A stretch of 5,154 nucleotides of DNA from an uncultured Ruminococcus sp. Its GTDB lineage: Bacteria > Bacillota > Clostridia > Oscillospirales > Acutalibacteraceae. Shown piece after piece: positions 5,143 to 5,154 of this stretch. Numbering within the stretch: the stretch's first letter is position 1; each line of letters begins with the position of its first letter. The stretch lies in assembly GCA_902797525.1 (NCBI GenBank), contig CADBSZ010000081.1:1-5154 (forward strand), read 5' to 3'. The position numbers were made by a program, and so were the translations under genes. Below the pieces are notes generated by a model. It was not told the origin of the DNA, searched no databases, and saw only the letters and a program-made list of their open reading frames with translations.

Positions 5143-5154
5143 TCCAAAACGAGA

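Noticed and set aside
1..5154. CRISPR arrays, tRNA or rRNA genes, insertion sequences, prophage or attachment sites
   Set aside because: No spaced direct repeats, cloverleaf-like sequence, transposase frame or terminal inverted repeats were seen; the window looks like ordinary chromosome.

Overview
The window looks like chromosomal DNA from a low-to-mid GC Clostridia member (Bacillota), perhaps in the Oscillospiraceae/Ruminococcaceae range. The reasons are strong Shine-Dalgarno (SD) sites of the AAAGGAG/GGGGAGG type, sigma-A promoters with 17-bp spacers, an S-box type leader, a MerR-TipAS regulator, a cytoplasmic BMP-fold protein of a kind I associate with Clostridia, and a clostridial-style GNAT acetyltransferase. 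The genus cannot be fixed from the sequence.

Layout. Positions 1-176 hold, on the minus strand, a very good promoter (TTGACA-17-TATACT), then a SAM-I (S-box) class riboswitch aptamer (140..57), an apparent expression platform (about 59..31) and a possible start codon at 30..28 of a gene that leaves the window to the left. Divergent from it, a 19-bp-spacer MerR-type promoter with a dyad operator (213-243) drives a MerR/TipAS drug-sensing regulator (263-979). That gene also carries a strong internal SD and in-frame ATG that could make a stand-alone TipAS domain. A perfect-stem bidirectional terminator (987-1014) separates it from a convergent two-gene minus-strand operon.

The minus-strand operon runs from a near-consensus extended -10 promoter (3662..3634). 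It encodes a 648-aa protein (3551..1605) with an N-terminal ParB/sulfiredoxin-like domain, a helical and charged middle, and a C-terminal BMP (nucleoside-binding periplasmic-protein) fold, with no signal peptide. It then overlaps by ATGA into a 195-aa calcineurin-like metallophosphoesterase (1608..1021) whose first metal motif lacks the usual His. Tight translational coupling suggests the ligand-sensor-like fusion and the phosphoesterase act together in the cytoplasm; this pair is the least explained system in the window.

On the plus strand, divergent from that operon, a separate promoter (3724-3752) drives a 77-aa soluble protein of unknown function (3787-4020). A further promoter (4031-4059) drives a small lipoprotein (4091-4618) and a GNAT N-acetyltransferase (4624-5142), which lie 5 bases apart and form a short operon. 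All four longer upstream in-frame extensions (of the MerR gene, fusion gene, 77-aa gene and lipoprotein gene) are rejected here on promoter or SD placement. The last 12 bases hold nothing recognisable.
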